Of a DNA stretch of 48,350 bases, positions 26,262-35,697 are shown piece after piece. The DNA lies in the NCBI GenBank assembly GCA_020346245.1, contig CP070778.1, forward strand, positions 77,285-125,634, read 5' to 3'. A model generated the notes under the pieces. The model was not told the origin of the DNA and ran no database searches. It saw only the letters and a list, made by a program, of their open reading frames with translations. The first letter of the stretch is position 1. Each line of letters opens with the position of its first letter. The DNA comes from Flavobacteriaceae bacterium (GTDB lineage: Bacteria; Bacteroidota; Bacteroidia; Flavobacteriales; Flavobacteriaceae). Position numbers and translations under genes: made by a program.

Positions 26262-27175
26262 ATGAAGGCATTACTTATAACAATGAGAAAGAAATTCGCC
26301 ATACTAATCCTGATCGGAATTTTGTTTCCCCTAACATATGGCTGCGCAGTTAAATGGACCGATGTAATACGTTATGTAAAGGTGGCGCAGAATGAGTTCA
26401 GGGAGACCGTTGATTTTAAAATACAGAAAGATCTCATATTCGTGCCGGTTATTATTCATGGAAGGGAATATTGTTTTTTATTTGATTCAGGTGCACCATT
26501 CAGTATATCTAACCAGCTGCAGAATGATTATGCTCACAAAATAGTCAGCAAGGGAAATATCATAGACAGTGACCATAATAGAAAGGAAGTTAACTGGGCA
26601 CAAATTGACTTCATTAAAATAGGTTAGGAATCGTTTACAAACCAAACTGCATTTATCGGGGATTATAATGAAAACCCATTATTGCGATGTTTGGAAATAG
26701 ATGGCATTATTGGAGAACCTGTTATCTTTACTCGTGAGATTACATTAAAAGACTGGGTAGGTATAAATAGTAAACACCTTAAAATGTAATGCTGCAAATA
26801 GGAAAAACTGTCTCGGTGGGGAATAAATCACTGTCGAGGTTTTCGATAACAATAGATTGGAATAATCGAAATCTTTATTTATGAGCAAACGAGAGTATCC
26901 CGGAAACCTATAGTTCCCCCGGATTTAAATTAGGCTATTCATCCGATAAAGGCATTTATGTTCAGTCTGTAATAGAAAATTCAATCGCCTATAAAAAAGG
27001 AGTCAGGCCCAAGATGAAAGTAGCAAAAATTGACAACCTGGATTTTGAAAAAGGCAATGATTTTTGCGATTATGTAGGTCATGAACTTGGAGATAAAATC
27101 TTTTTACAATTAATTGATTCAAAGGGGGAAAAACTGGAATATCAAATTGAAAAGACAATTCTTAATAATGATTAA
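26262..27175 (+). pseudogene. Decayed aspartic protease-PDZ protein gene
   Basis: The first frame encodes a signal peptide and a retropepsin-like catalytic motif FLFDSGAPFS, then stops at TAG 26625-26627. The same frame goes on with LEIDGIIGEP (the typical second aspartic protease motif) and stops at TAA 26787-26789. From about 26789 homologous-looking sequence continues in another frame (IDWNNRNLYL), stops at TGA 26882-26884, and then encodes a PDZ-like domain (SVIENSIAYKKGVRPKM, FEKGNDF) ending at 27175. Two in-frame stops and a frameshift make this a pseudogene of the retropepsin-PDZ family found in Bacteroidota. Confidence 0.8.
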
Positions 27176-27288
27176 TACAACAATGGTTATAAGTAATTCG
27201 CCAAAGGCAGACTGGCTTTAAAAGTTAAGTGCTAACCCGCGTAACTACTCCTAATATAGACGTTGTGTGTCATTGAATAAAACTTTGT

Positions 27289-28479
27289 GTGAAACGGTCT
27301 AAGTTAATACTTACAATAATTGTAATTGCGCAGTTCTGCTGCATATCGCTTTGGTTTGCAGGGAATGGTGTAATGAGTGATTTTATGGTCGTTTTCAGCC
27401 TTAAAAGCAGCGCATTGGGTCACTTAACATCGGCCGTGCAATTCGGATTTATTCTGGGCACACTAATCTTCGCCATTTTAACTATTGCGGACCGTTTCTC
27501 ACCATCAAAAGTCTTCTTTAGCTGTGCCTTACTCGGCTCCCTGTTCAATGCACTGGTAATATGGGAAGGAAACAGTTTAGCCAGCATCCTTTTGCTTCGT
27601 TTTCTTACAGGTTTCTTTCTGGCGGGCATATATCCGGTAGGGATGAAAATAGCTGCGGACTATTACGATAAAGGACTGGGTAAATCACTTAGTTTTATAG
27701 TTGGGGCCTTGGTAGTAGGCACTGCATTTCCCCATTTAGCAAAGGGAATGACTGATGGGTATCAATGGAAATATGTGCTGCTCTTAAGTTCATCTCTTTC
27801 GGTATTTGGTGGTTTATTGATGTTTACTGCGGTTCCCGATGGGCCCTACCGAAAACCCGGAAAAAAATTAGATCTGTCCGCTTTTTTCAGCGTATTTCGC
27901 AAACCGAAATTTCGCTCTGCGGCCTTCGGCTATTTTGCCCACATGTGGGAGGTATATGCCTTTTGGGCATTTGTCCCTGTCATCTTAAAGACATATAACA
28001 TACTACATTCTCAGGCTATATTTAATATCCCCTTATGGTCATTTTTGATTATAGGAATAGGTGGGTTGGGCTCTGTGCTATGCGGATATCTAGCACAAAC
28101 CGCAGGAACGAAACAAATGGCATACATGGCATTACTCTTGTCATGCATATGCTGTCTCGTTTCTCCACTAATGTTTACGACAACATCTGAGAGCCTGTTT
28201 ATTGGGTTTCTTCTTTTTTGGGGAATGGTTGTTATTGCAGACTCCCCACTTTTCTCAACGCTGGTGGCTCAGAATGCCCCTGCGGAAATTACTGGTACCG
28301 CTCTAACGATAGTAAACAGTATTGGTTTTGCAATAACAATAATTAGTATACAACTGTTGAATGTTTTACAGGATTCCATGAATGCAACCTATATTTATAT
28401 GCTACTGGCATTAGGGCCAATTTTAGGTTTGATTGCATTGTATGAAAAGAAAAAAATAATTGCCCCCAACAAAACCTGA
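27289..28479 (+). CDS. MFS transporter
   Basis: The 396-residue protein has twelve predicted membrane helices in two halves of six. The first half includes LLLRFLTGFFLAGIYPVGMKIAADYY, an MFS motif-like segment between helices 4 and 5; the central loop is near FRKPKFRSAAFGY. The start is taken at GTG 27289, because no ATG lies near the first helix. The substrate is unknown. It is followed after 45 bases by a flavin monooxygenase-like gene, so they may form an operon, which would suit uptake or efflux of an aromatic or small organic compound. Confidence 0.85.
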   Translation: MKRSKLILTIIVIAQFCCISLWFAGNGVMSDFMVVFSLKSSALGHLTSAVQFGFILGTLIFAILTIADRFSPSKVFFSCALLGSLFNALVIWEGNSLASILLLRFLTGFFLAGIYPVGMKIAADYYDKGLGKSLSFIVGALVVGTAFPHLAKGMTDGYQWKYVLLLSSSLSVFGGLLMFTAVPDGPYRKPGKKLDLSAFFSVFRKPKFRSAAFGYFAHMWEVYAFWAFVPVILKTYNILHSQAIFNIPLWSFLIIGIGGLGSVLCGYLAQTAGTKQMAYMALLLSCICCLVSPLMFTTTSESLFIGFLLFWGMVVIADSPLFSTLVAQNAPAEITGTALTIVNSIGFAITIISIQLLNVLQDSMNATYIYMLLALGPILGLIALYEKKKIIAPNKT

Positions 28480-28524
28480 AATGCATTAAAAAGCATTAAA
28501 TTCAAAGCTTCTAACTCAGACGTA

Positions 28525-29655
28525 ATGAATGTCCAAAATCTTATAATCGGGGCCGGCCCTGCCGGTTTAGCAGTCGCAGGGCGTTTTAGAAAAGCGGGGT
28601 TGGATTTTGAGATACTGGAGCAAACCAATAAAATTGCGTCTAAGTGGCATAATCATTACGACAGGCTGCTGTTGCATACGGTTAAATCATTATCGAGCCT
28701 GCCCTATCAGGATTTTCCTGTAGATTATCCGCAATATATTCCCAGACAACAATTGGTCAACTACTATGAAAATTATGCCAAACATTTTGACATTAATCCG
28801 CATTTTAATTGCAAGGTAACCGCTGTTTCAAAGAGAAATGGTTTATGGCAAATAAAATGTGCCAACCAAAAAACATTTGAAGCTAAAAATGTAATTATTG
28901 CCACCGGATTAAACAGAATTCCGAATATTCCCAACTGGAAAGGAAAGAACATTTTTGAGGGTGAAATACTTCATGCCGCATCCTACAAAAACCCCTTAAA
29001 ATTTAAAGGCAAAAAGGTCTTAGTTATAGGAATGGGCAATACAGGAGCGGAAATTGCACTGGATTTAGCTGAGGCTAAAATAGATGTAGGTGTTTCCGTA
29101 AGAAGTAAAATTGGGGTTATCCCCAGAGATTTTTTAGGAAGGCCTATTCAACTCAGCGCTCAAAAGTTGGCTAAATTACCTTTTCGGTTAGGTGATGTAA
29201 TTGGAGCACTGGTGCGAAGAATAACCTTTGGCAACATTGAAAAATACGGGCTTCCGGTTTCAAAAACCCCTCCAAGAATACTTATTCAGCAGCATGGGAG
29301 AACACCAATTATAGATTTGGGGACAATTGCCAAAATTAAAAAGGGGGAGATCAGAGTTTTTAAAGACGTCCTTGAATTTTATGAAAATAGCATCCGATTT
29401 GTTGATAATAAAATTGAAAAATTTGATGTGGTTATTTTAGCCACCGGGTATTATCCTGCTATAACTAAATTTCTGGAAAATACGAATTCTGTTCTAAATT
29501 ATGCAGGAGAGCCTTCCAATAAGATTGCTAAAGAAGAACAAAAAGGCTTGTATTTTATAGGTTATGACAAATTTACGTTAGGGGGTATTTTGGGTACTTT
29601 AAAAAACGATTCAGCTTTAATCCTAAAAAGTATAAAAAACGACTCCATTCAATAG
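28525..29655 (+). CDS. YUCCA-like flavin-dependent monooxygenase (FMO family)
   Basis: The 376-residue protein has the FAD-binding GAGPAG (9-14), the NADPH-binding GMGNTG (169-174) and the FMO signature FEGEILHAASY (FxGxxxHxxx[WY]). The length and layout match plant YUCCA and bacterial FMO-like enzymes, which oxygenate indole-3-pyruvate or nucleophilic N/S compounds. The true substrate is not known. A membrane signal is absent, so it is cytoplasmic. It sits between an MFS transporter and a DUF2490 protein gene 6 bases downstream, likely in one operon. Confidence 0.85.
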   Translation: MNVQNLIIGAGPAGLAVAGRFRKAGLDFEILEQTNKIASKWHNHYDRLLLHTVKSLSSLPYQDFPVDYPQYIPRQQLVNYYENYAKHFDINPHFNCKVTAVSKRNGLWQIKCANQKTFEAKNVIIATGLNRIPNIPNWKGKNIFEGEILHAASYKNPLKFKGKKVLVIGMGNTGAEIALDLAEAKIDVGVSVRSKIGVIPRDFLGRPIQLSAQKLAKLPFRLGDVIGALVRRITFGNIEKYGLPVSKTPPRILIQQHGRTPIIDLGTIAKIKKGEIRVFKDVLEFYENSIRFVDNKIEKFDVVILATGYYPAITKFLENTNSVLNYAGEPSNKIAKEEQKGLYFIGYDKFTLGGILGTLKNDSALILKSIKNDSIQ

Positions 29656-29661
29656 ATAATT

Positions 29662-30354
29662 ATGAAACTAAAGCACTTATTATTTGCACTGATACTTATG
29701 GCCTCATTTGCTAAAGCATGCGGCCAGGAAGGTGATAAACTGGGTTCCTGGTATGTGTATAACGGTTTTTTTAATTTTAGCCCAAAGGTTGAATTATTCT
29801 TTGAAAGTCAATGGCGCACATGGGAACCTATCTCAAATACACAAACCCTCTTTTTCCGGCCATTTATAAGCTACAATATTACCCCCAATTTTCAATTGGG
29901 TTTAAGTCAGGAATACCATGCGAACTGGTCGTATTCTGAAATGCCGGAAGACAGGGTCAAAACGGAAGAGTACCGCACAACATTGCAGGCCATGTTGTTT
30001 CAACATATAGATTGGGTCTCGATTCAGCATAGGTTTCGGTATGAGTTTCGGTTTTTGGATGAAAAAGGAAACCAAAGGGTTCGATACAGACTACAGTTAG
30101 GTATTCCAATTTCGAAGAAAAAAATAGAAAAAGGGGTCTTTTTCTCCACTATTGGCAATGAATTTATGGTAAATACTCAAAAAGAATTGAACTTGAGTCA
30201 GCTTAGAACCTATGCAATGCTGGGCTATCAACTGTCTAAATCCACCAATATACAATTCGGGTATATGTATATCTCCAGGCCATCCGCTGACAATTTACAC
30301 AGGTTACAGTTTTTCCTGACGCAAAAATTCAAATTTTATAAAACTGCTCCGTAA
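29662..30354 (+). CDS. DUF2490 family outer-membrane-like protein
   Basis: The 230-residue protein has a signal peptide ending near KACGQ and then alternating beta strands (GSWYVYNGFFNFSPKVELFF, HRFRYEFRF, NIQFGYMYISR) ending with an aromatic FKFYKTAP, typical of small outer-membrane barrels. DUF2490 proteins have no known function. It begins 6 bases after the flavin monooxygenase gene and is probably co-transcribed with it. Confidence 0.78.
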   Translation: MKLKHLLFALILMASFAKACGQEGDKLGSWYVYNGFFNFSPKVELFFESQWRTWEPISNTQTLFFRPFISYNITPNFQLGLSQEYHANWSYSEMPEDRVKTEEYRTTLQAMLFQHIDWVSIQHRFRYEFRFLDEKGNQRVRYRLQLGIPISKKKIEKGVFFSTIGNEFMVNTQKELNLSQLRTYAMLGYQLSKSTNIQFGYMYISRPSADNLHRLQFFLTQKFKFYKTAP

Positions 30355-30407
30355 GACCTGTGAGTCGGCAGCTATAAATTAAAGGGACTAAAGGAAGTAT
30401 TTTTACC

Positions 30408-30481
30408 AGGGTGAGTACCCTAGAACAGAGGTTTACATTTGCTGAATGTTGGATGCAGGTCAGACCTAAGCAGTTGCATCC
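30408..30481. other. Structured intergenic segment
   Basis: Within the 232-base gap between the DUF2490 and the iminopeptidase genes, AGGGT-gagt-ACCCT (30408-30421) forms a small hairpin. GGATGCA (30451-30457) pairs with TGCATCC (30475-30481), enclosing a short inner dyad AGGT-CAG-ACCT. No gene, tRNA or T-run is seen here. It may be a regulatory RNA structure or degenerate sequence. Confidence 0.35.
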
Positions 30482-30586
30482 AAACCAGATTAGTCCTATA
30501 TTTAATTAACCGATATTCTAAATTTTATCCTTACGGCATTCGTACCGCTAAACTAAATCTGGAAACTCATTAAAACCGCTATCATT

Positions 30587-31636
30587 ATGAAAAATTTAGG
30601 CTTAATTATTTTTGTATTTCTAATCCTTCAAAGCTGCACAAATAAACAGGAAACCCAAGAGGCAAGTGCCCATAAAAGTAGTTATCTGGATTATTCCAAT
30701 CGGGATGATATATTAAGCGGGGGTGTAAAGATGGTCCCGGTTCAAACCTCAGCGGGAGAATTTAAAGTTTGGACCAAAAGGATTGGAAACAACCCTGACA
30801 TGAAGGTATTGTTATTGCACGGCGGGCCCGGTTTTACTCATGAATATCTGGAAGTCTTTGATTCGTACTTTCCAAACGCCGAAATAGAGTATTACTACTA
30901 TGATCAGCTCGAATCTTTTTATAGCGACATGCCTAATGACAGTACCCTTTGGAGTGTAGACAGATATGTAGATGAGGTAGAACAGGTTAGAAAAGCACTT
31001 GGTTTAAACTCAGATAATTTTTACCTCTACGGAAGTTCCTGGGGGGGAATCTTATGCATGGAATATGCGCTAAAATACCAGCAAAACCTAAAAGGTCTTA
31101 TTATATCTAACATGATGGCATCTATTCAGGATTATGTTGCGTATGCCAATGATGTCCTTGGCCCACAATTACCACCGGATGTATTGGAAGAAATAAGGGG
31201 CCTCGAAGCAAAAGGTGATTATAGCAACCCAAGATATTCTGAGTTAATTTATAACAACTATTATCCCAAACATGTATTGCGAATGCCCCTTGAAGAATGG
31301 CCAAATCCTGTTAACAGGGCATTTGCCCATGTAAACATGGATTTCTATGTAACCATGCAAGGCCCCAGTGAATTTGGAGTTGTGGGCGATGCAAAGTTGA
31401 AGAATTGGGATGTAAAAGAAGAACTTTCAAAAATTTCAGTTCCTACCTTAGCCATTGGCGGGGCTTATGACACCATGGATCCAAAGCACATGGAATGGAT
31501 AGCTTCAGAAGTTCAGAACGGACAGTATTTGCATTGCCCCAATGGCAGTCATTTAGCCATGTACGACGACGCGGATATCTATTTTAAAGGTTTAATTGAT
31601 TTTATTAAAAATGTAGACCTGGAAAAGTCCAAATAA
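30587..31636 (+). CDS. Proline iminopeptidase-like alpha/beta hydrolase lipoprotein
   Basis: The 349-residue protein has a lipobox with Cys17 (LQSC). The alpha/beta hydrolase fold carries the oxyanion motif LLHGGPG (78-82), the nucleophile elbow GSSWGG with Ser151, and a C-terminal acid (AYDTMD) and histidine (GSHLAM). HGGPG plus GxSWG is the signature of the S33 proline iminopeptidase family, which removes N-terminal proline from peptides. Export as a lipoprotein suggests extracytoplasmic peptide trimming. It heads an operon: the next gene starts at its stop codon (TAATG). Confidence 0.88.
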   Translation: MKNLGLIIFVFLILQSCTNKQETQEASAHKSSYLDYSNRDDILSGGVKMVPVQTSAGEFKVWTKRIGNNPDMKVLLLHGGPGFTHEYLEVFDSYFPNAEIEYYYYDQLESFYSDMPNDSTLWSVDRYVDEVEQVRKALGLNSDNFYLYGSSWGGILCMEYALKYQQNLKGLIISNMMASIQDYVAYANDVLGPQLPPDVLEEIRGLEAKGDYSNPRYSELIYNNYYPKHVLRMPLEEWPNPVNRAFAHVNMDFYVTMQGPSEFGVVGDAKLKNWDVKEELSKISVPTLAIGGAYDTMDPKHMEWIASEVQNGQYLHCPNGSHLAMYDDADIYFKGLIDFIKNVDLEKSK

Positions 31637-32952
31637 TGGCGATGGAATACAAAGCAACATACCTAAGAGTTTCCATAACGGTTATTGTTTTTATGCTTGT
31701 TTTTGCAGGCTGTAATCCTTCTTCCGAAAAAAATAAAACCCCATTAAAAGTTTCCCGACAAATGGGTGAATTTGAAAAAATTGATGCCCTGTGGCTAATT
31801 TGGCCAACTACAGATCATAAATCCGGAGAATCTGTAGAAGAAGTTACACTTTTCATTATTGATGCACTCGTAAGCGACTTAAAAATTGTTATTAGCTGTG
31901 CTGACGATGACGTCCTTGAAAAAGCCAAAAGCATCTTGAATGAAAAATATCCCGATTCAAAGAATTTGATTTTTAAAGTAATTCCATCTATGGAAATCTG
32001 GGCGAGGGATATGGGGCCTACATTTGTTGAATTGGAAAACGGGCAACATGCCATTGCAGATTTTAACTTCAATTCCTGGGGTTATACAGATACCCTGGAT
32101 ATTGCTGCAAAAACAGAAGAGCTGTTTGATGAAAGGGTGGCAGAATTATTAGACTTACCTCTTATTTCAAGTTCAATGATTAGCGAAGGGGGAAACCGGG
32201 AAGTAAACGGAAAAGGAACATTGATGGTTACAGAAAGCGTAGAGCAAGGCAGAAACCCGGACATGTCCAAAGCAGCCATGGAACTTGAATACCAGAGGTT
32301 ATTGGGGGTTAAAAAGGTTATTTGGCTAAAAAAAGGATTACTGGAAGACAGTCATACTTTTCTTGGTCCTTTAACCACTCTTGATAATTTAAAAGCATAT
32401 ACCGTAGTGACCACGAACGGGCATGTAGACGAGTTTGCACGATTTGTCAATGATTCAACCATACTTTTGGCAAGTGTAGATAGCGCAGATTTGAAAGATC
32501 CCATTGCACGGGAAAATCATAAGCGCATGGAAGAAAACCATAAGATACTGTTGGAAAGTACAGACCAGGATGGCAAACCATTTAATATCATAAGAATGCC
32601 TCTGCCTGAAGCCATTCTTACTACTATGAGTCCAGGAGATTATGTTTACGATTATATCAAAACGCTTCATTATACTGATGGCAGCGAATTTCCATCCGGG
32701 GATACTATCAATGTCGTAGCAGCGGCAAGCTATCTGAATTTTATTATTACTTCTGAAGTTATTATTGGTCAAAAGTATTGGCGCGATGGAATGCCCGAAG
32801 AAATAAAAACCCGCGATGCGGAAACAAAGGCGCAATTAGCGTCCGTTTTTCCAAACAGGAAGGTGGTTATGTTAGATGCCTTAGCAGTAAATTTAGGTGG
32901 GGGCGGACTTCATTGCATCAGCATGCATCAACCACATTTGATCTCAAATTAA
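31636..32952 (+). CDS. Agmatine deiminase / peptidyl-arginine deiminase-family lipoprotein
   Basis: The 438-residue protein begins MAMEYKATYLRVS, has a hydrophobic segment and a lipobox (VFAGC) near residue 25. The guanidine-modifying fold is seen in WLIWPT, EIWARDMGPTFVE, EGGNREVNGKGTLM, NGHVDEFARFV and the catalytic GGGGLHCISMHQP with Cys427 near the end. Family members hydrolyse agmatine or peptidyl C-terminal arginine. The lipoprotein form suggests action outside the cytoplasm, closer in layout to peptidyl-arginine deiminases. It overlaps the stop codon of the iminopeptidase gene, so translation is coupled. Confidence 0.87.
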   Translation: MAMEYKATYLRVSITVIVFMLVFAGCNPSSEKNKTPLKVSRQMGEFEKIDALWLIWPTTDHKSGESVEEVTLFIIDALVSDLKIVISCADDDVLEKAKSILNEKYPDSKNLIFKVIPSMEIWARDMGPTFVELENGQHAIADFNFNSWGYTDTLDIAAKTEELFDERVAELLDLPLISSSMISEGGNREVNGKGTLMVTESVEQGRNPDMSKAAMELEYQRLLGVKKVIWLKKGLLEDSHTFLGPLTTLDNLKAYTVVTTNGHVDEFARFVNDSTILLASVDSADLKDPIARENHKRMEENHKILLESTDQDGKPFNIIRMPLPEAILTTMSPGDYVYDYIKTLHYTDGSEFPSGDTINVVAAASYLNFIITSEVIIGQKYWRDGMPEEIKTRDAETKAQLASVFPNRKVVMLDALAVNLGGGGLHCISMHQPHLISN

Positions 32953-32975
32953 TCCTTTTTATGTAACTTGATAAA

Positions 32976-33398
32976 ATGAACGGGGCTGAAGAATTTGAGA
33001 TAAGATTTCTGGATCATGTGGCTATCCGTGTTACGGATATAGAGGTTTCTGCCAAATGGTATGAGGATGTCCTTGGACTCAAAAAATATCAATTAAAAGA
33101 ATGGGGGGCTTTCCCCGTTTTTATGCTGGCCAACAAAACCGGGATTGCTTTATTCCCGGCTAATGAAACAGATGAGCCCATAGATCAGAAGTCCAAAAAC
33201 GTTGGAATTGATCACTTTGCATTCAATGTTACCAATGAAAATTTTGAGAAGGCAAAAAGGAAATACACTGCAATGAATTTGGAGTTTACGATCCAGGACC
33301 ATCACTATTTTATTTCCATGTACACAAAAGACCCCGATGGACATACCGTTGAACTGACTACAATAGTAGTTGACGAAAAATCATTTTATAAGCCCTAA
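32976..33398 (+). CDS. VOC (glyoxalase/bleomycin-resistance) family protein
   Basis: The 140-residue protein begins with a short acidic head, then LDHVAIRVTDIEVSAKWYEDVLGL. Its second half has GIDHFAFNV and DPDGHTVEL. These two beta-alpha-beta-beta-beta modules with the His (DHVA), His (IDHFAF) and Glu (HTVEL) metal ligands are the VOC fold. Members include glyoxalase I, dioxygenases and epimerases; the substrate is not clear. It lies in the operon between the deiminase-like and CehA-like genes, 1 base before the latter. Confidence 0.85.
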   Translation: MNGAEEFEIRFLDHVAIRVTDIEVSAKWYEDVLGLKKYQLKEWGAFPVFMLANKTGIALFPANETDEPIDQKSKNVGIDHFAFNVTNENFEKAKRKYTAMNLEFTIQDHHYFISMYTKDPDGHTVELTTIVVDEKSFYKP

Positions 33399-33399
33399 T

Positions 33400-35634
33400 A
33401 TGAGAACAGCCACAATTATAATTTTATTGGTCCTTCCATTGGCTTTTTGCCCTCCTGCCCTTGCCCATGATGGTCACGCAGATCCTGTTCTTCAGGAAAT
33501 AAATGATTATCTAATGGCTATTCAACTAATGCAGATTAAGGACACAACCGCTGCCAATATTTTTAAAACCTGGCACGAACTAAGAACTGAATCCTGGGAG
33601 ATTCGTAATCTTACCGATGAGCAAAATTTGTTGATTAATTCAGAGGCTGTAATGAAGCAAATAAGTAAGACCAGGTCCAAACAAAAGCAGCTGTTAAATG
33701 AATGCCGGGCTTACTTTTCTAAACTAGTTAAACAGGGACCCGCAATTCGTTTTATTGTTGATAAATCTGTAACATCCGATTGGGCTGTTCCTCTTTTTGA
33801 AGTTCAGGAAGGGCACTTTAAAGTTGTGTTGGTTGAAGTAAAAAACAACAGAAATTCCAAGGTAAAACTCAGCATGAAAAGCGACTATAGTGATGAGATC
33901 TTATTTTGGAACAAACAATTTTCGTTAGAAGCCAATGCCTCCAGATATACCTTTGTGGTATTGTCTCCGCTAAGCGTGGGCAAAGTAACCAGTTCCCTGT
34001 ACATCAGGGATGAAGTTGGTAAGAATGCTAATGCCCTTCTCAGTGTTAATGGAATTCCCATGACTGAAAAACCATTTGTTCTTAAACCCGATAGTATTCC
34101 CACACATGTTGTTGTGCCAGGCTATAACAGTCAACCGATTAATAAAGAGACTGATTTTTCTCAATCTATCAATTTTACAGTTACCGACAAGGAAAGCGGG
34201 AAGCCTCTTGCGGCAAGGGTAGAAGTGAGTGACAATGAGGGAAACCACTATTGGACTCCCATTAATGGGCCTTCATATGCCGTGAGTAGAAATTTAGAAT
34301 GGGGCTGGCATACGGCGCTTTGGGAATATCAACCAGGTCCCTATTTCTATTTACAGGGTAAGGCTGAACTGGGGGTTAATCCCGTTGGGAAAAAGGCCAA
34401 AATCTATCACGGCTTTGAATATATTCCGGCTATTGTGAAAGTACCGGAAGAAGGGAGTGTAAAGGTTGCCTTGGAACGATGGATTAACATGCCCGATCTT
34501 GGATGGTACTCAGGGCAAACACACATACATACTACAGATATAGGTATTCCCGTTCAATTCAGTAAATTCTGGCCTTTGATTTCGCAGGCAGAAGACCTCC
34601 ATGTCTCCTCTATATTAACTTTAAAAGGGGAATGGGAAACACATGCCATTTACGCCGATGAGTACCCCATGGGTAAAAGGAAAGCATTTAGCACCTCTGA
34701 TCATATAATTACCTATGGAGAAGAGTTTCGCAACAATCCCTATGGACATCTCGCTTTTATAGGGCTTAAGTCCTTAATACAACCTATTAGTACGGGTGCT
34801 TTAGGTGAATTAGGTGGCCCGGACTACCCGCCCAATGCCTATATTCTGCAAGATGCAGTTGCTCAGGGCGCTACAACTATTGCTGCCCATTTTGGTAATT
34901 TCACCCAGGGTGTTGATCAGATTAGAACGGGCTGGCCTTCCACAGGGTTTGAGATGCCCGTTGATATTGCTTTGGGAAACATGCATATGGCTGAGATTGC
35001 CGGAAACGGTGGCCAAATGAAAGTCTGGTATGACATCCTGAATTGTGGTTTTAAAATTCCCGCAACGGCAGGTCCTGACTGGGCTATTAAAGATACACCG
35101 CGTGTTTATGTTAATCTGGGGAATGAGGAATTTACGCTGGATAACTGGAGGAGGAACTTACAAAGTGGTAAAAGTTTTATAACCACCGGCCCCATGATAT
35201 TCTTTAAAGTGAATGGCGAGCAGCCCGGAAGCACCCTCAATGTTGAAAAGGGCCCTGTTTTGTTTGAAATAGATGCCAGGGCGCTTACCCCCGATGGGAA
35301 AATACCCGTTGAAATAGTATATAATGGAGAGGTGGTTTTAAGTGGCACAGAAATTCCCGGTAAAATTACGCTGGAAGATTCTGGCTGGATTGCCGCACGT
35401 TGTGAAGGAGGGCATACGAATCCTGTCTATATCCATTTTAAAGACAGGCCTGCCGGTTATGCTGAACCGGCTGAAAAATTTATCACTACAATAGATCGTC
35501 TGTCTGAATGGGTGAATACCAAAGCCTTATTTTATGATGAAAATCAAAAAAGAGAAGTACTTGAGGTCATTGGTAAGGGAAGAGCGGTTTACGAAAATAT
35601 AATTCAAAGGGCCGCGGAATTAAAGAGAAAGTAA
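33400..35634 (+). CDS. CehA/McbA-like secreted metallohydrolase
   Basis: The 744-residue protein has a signal peptide (MRTATIIILLVLPLAF to the ALA cleavage region) and an Ala/Lys-rich helical domain to about 120. A beta-rich region with a carboxypeptidase-regulatory-like fold (FTVTDKESGKPLAARVEV) follows, then a PHP-type metal site: Gln-Thr-His375-x-His377-Thr-Thr-Asp, TSDHIITYGEE and TAGPDW. CehA family enzymes hydrolyse carbamate or phosphoester bonds. The start at 33400 is chosen over the upstream frame start because the signal peptide begins there. It is the last gene of the four-gene operon. Confidence 0.83.
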   Translation: MRTATIIILLVLPLAFCPPALAHDGHADPVLQEINDYLMAIQLMQIKDTTAANIFKTWHELRTESWEIRNLTDEQNLLINSEAVMKQISKTRSKQKQLLNECRAYFSKLVKQGPAIRFIVDKSVTSDWAVPLFEVQEGHFKVVLVEVKNNRNSKVKLSMKSDYSDEILFWNKQFSLEANASRYTFVVLSPLSVGKVTSSLYIRDEVGKNANALLSVNGIPMTEKPFVLKPDSIPTHVVVPGYNSQPINKETDFSQSINFTVTDKESGKPLAARVEVSDNEGNHYWTPINGPSYAVSRNLEWGWHTALWEYQPGPYFYLQGKAELGVNPVGKKAKIYHGFEYIPAIVKVPEEGSVKVALERWINMPDLGWYSGQTHIHTTDIGIPVQFSKFWPLISQAEDLHVSSILTLKGEWETHAIYADEYPMGKRKAFSTSDHIITYGEEFRNNPYGHLAFIGLKSLIQPISTGALGELGGPDYPPNAYILQDAVAQGATTIAAHFGNFTQGVDQIRTGWPSTGFEMPVDIALGNMHMAEIAGNGGQMKVWYDILNCGFKIPATAGPDWAIKDTPRVYVNLGNEEFTLDNWRRNLQSGKSFITTGPMIFFKVNGEQPGSTLNVEKGPVLFEIDARALTPDGKIPVEIVYNGEVVLSGTEIPGKITLEDSGWIAARCEGGHTNPVYIHFKDRPAGYAEPAEKFITTIDRLSEWVNTKALFYDENQKREVLEVIGKGRAVYENIIQRAAELKRK

Positions 35635-35697
35635 CTAATTTTCATTGTGCCGTAATTTATGATAGAAATTTAATAGCTTATTTAGTTTATTAGATAA

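Noticed and set aside
26625..26884. Programmed stop readthrough or selenocysteine at TAG/TGA in the protease-PDZ gene
   Set aside because: Two different stop codons plus a frameshift in one gene, and no structure resembling a selenocysteine element, fit decay better.
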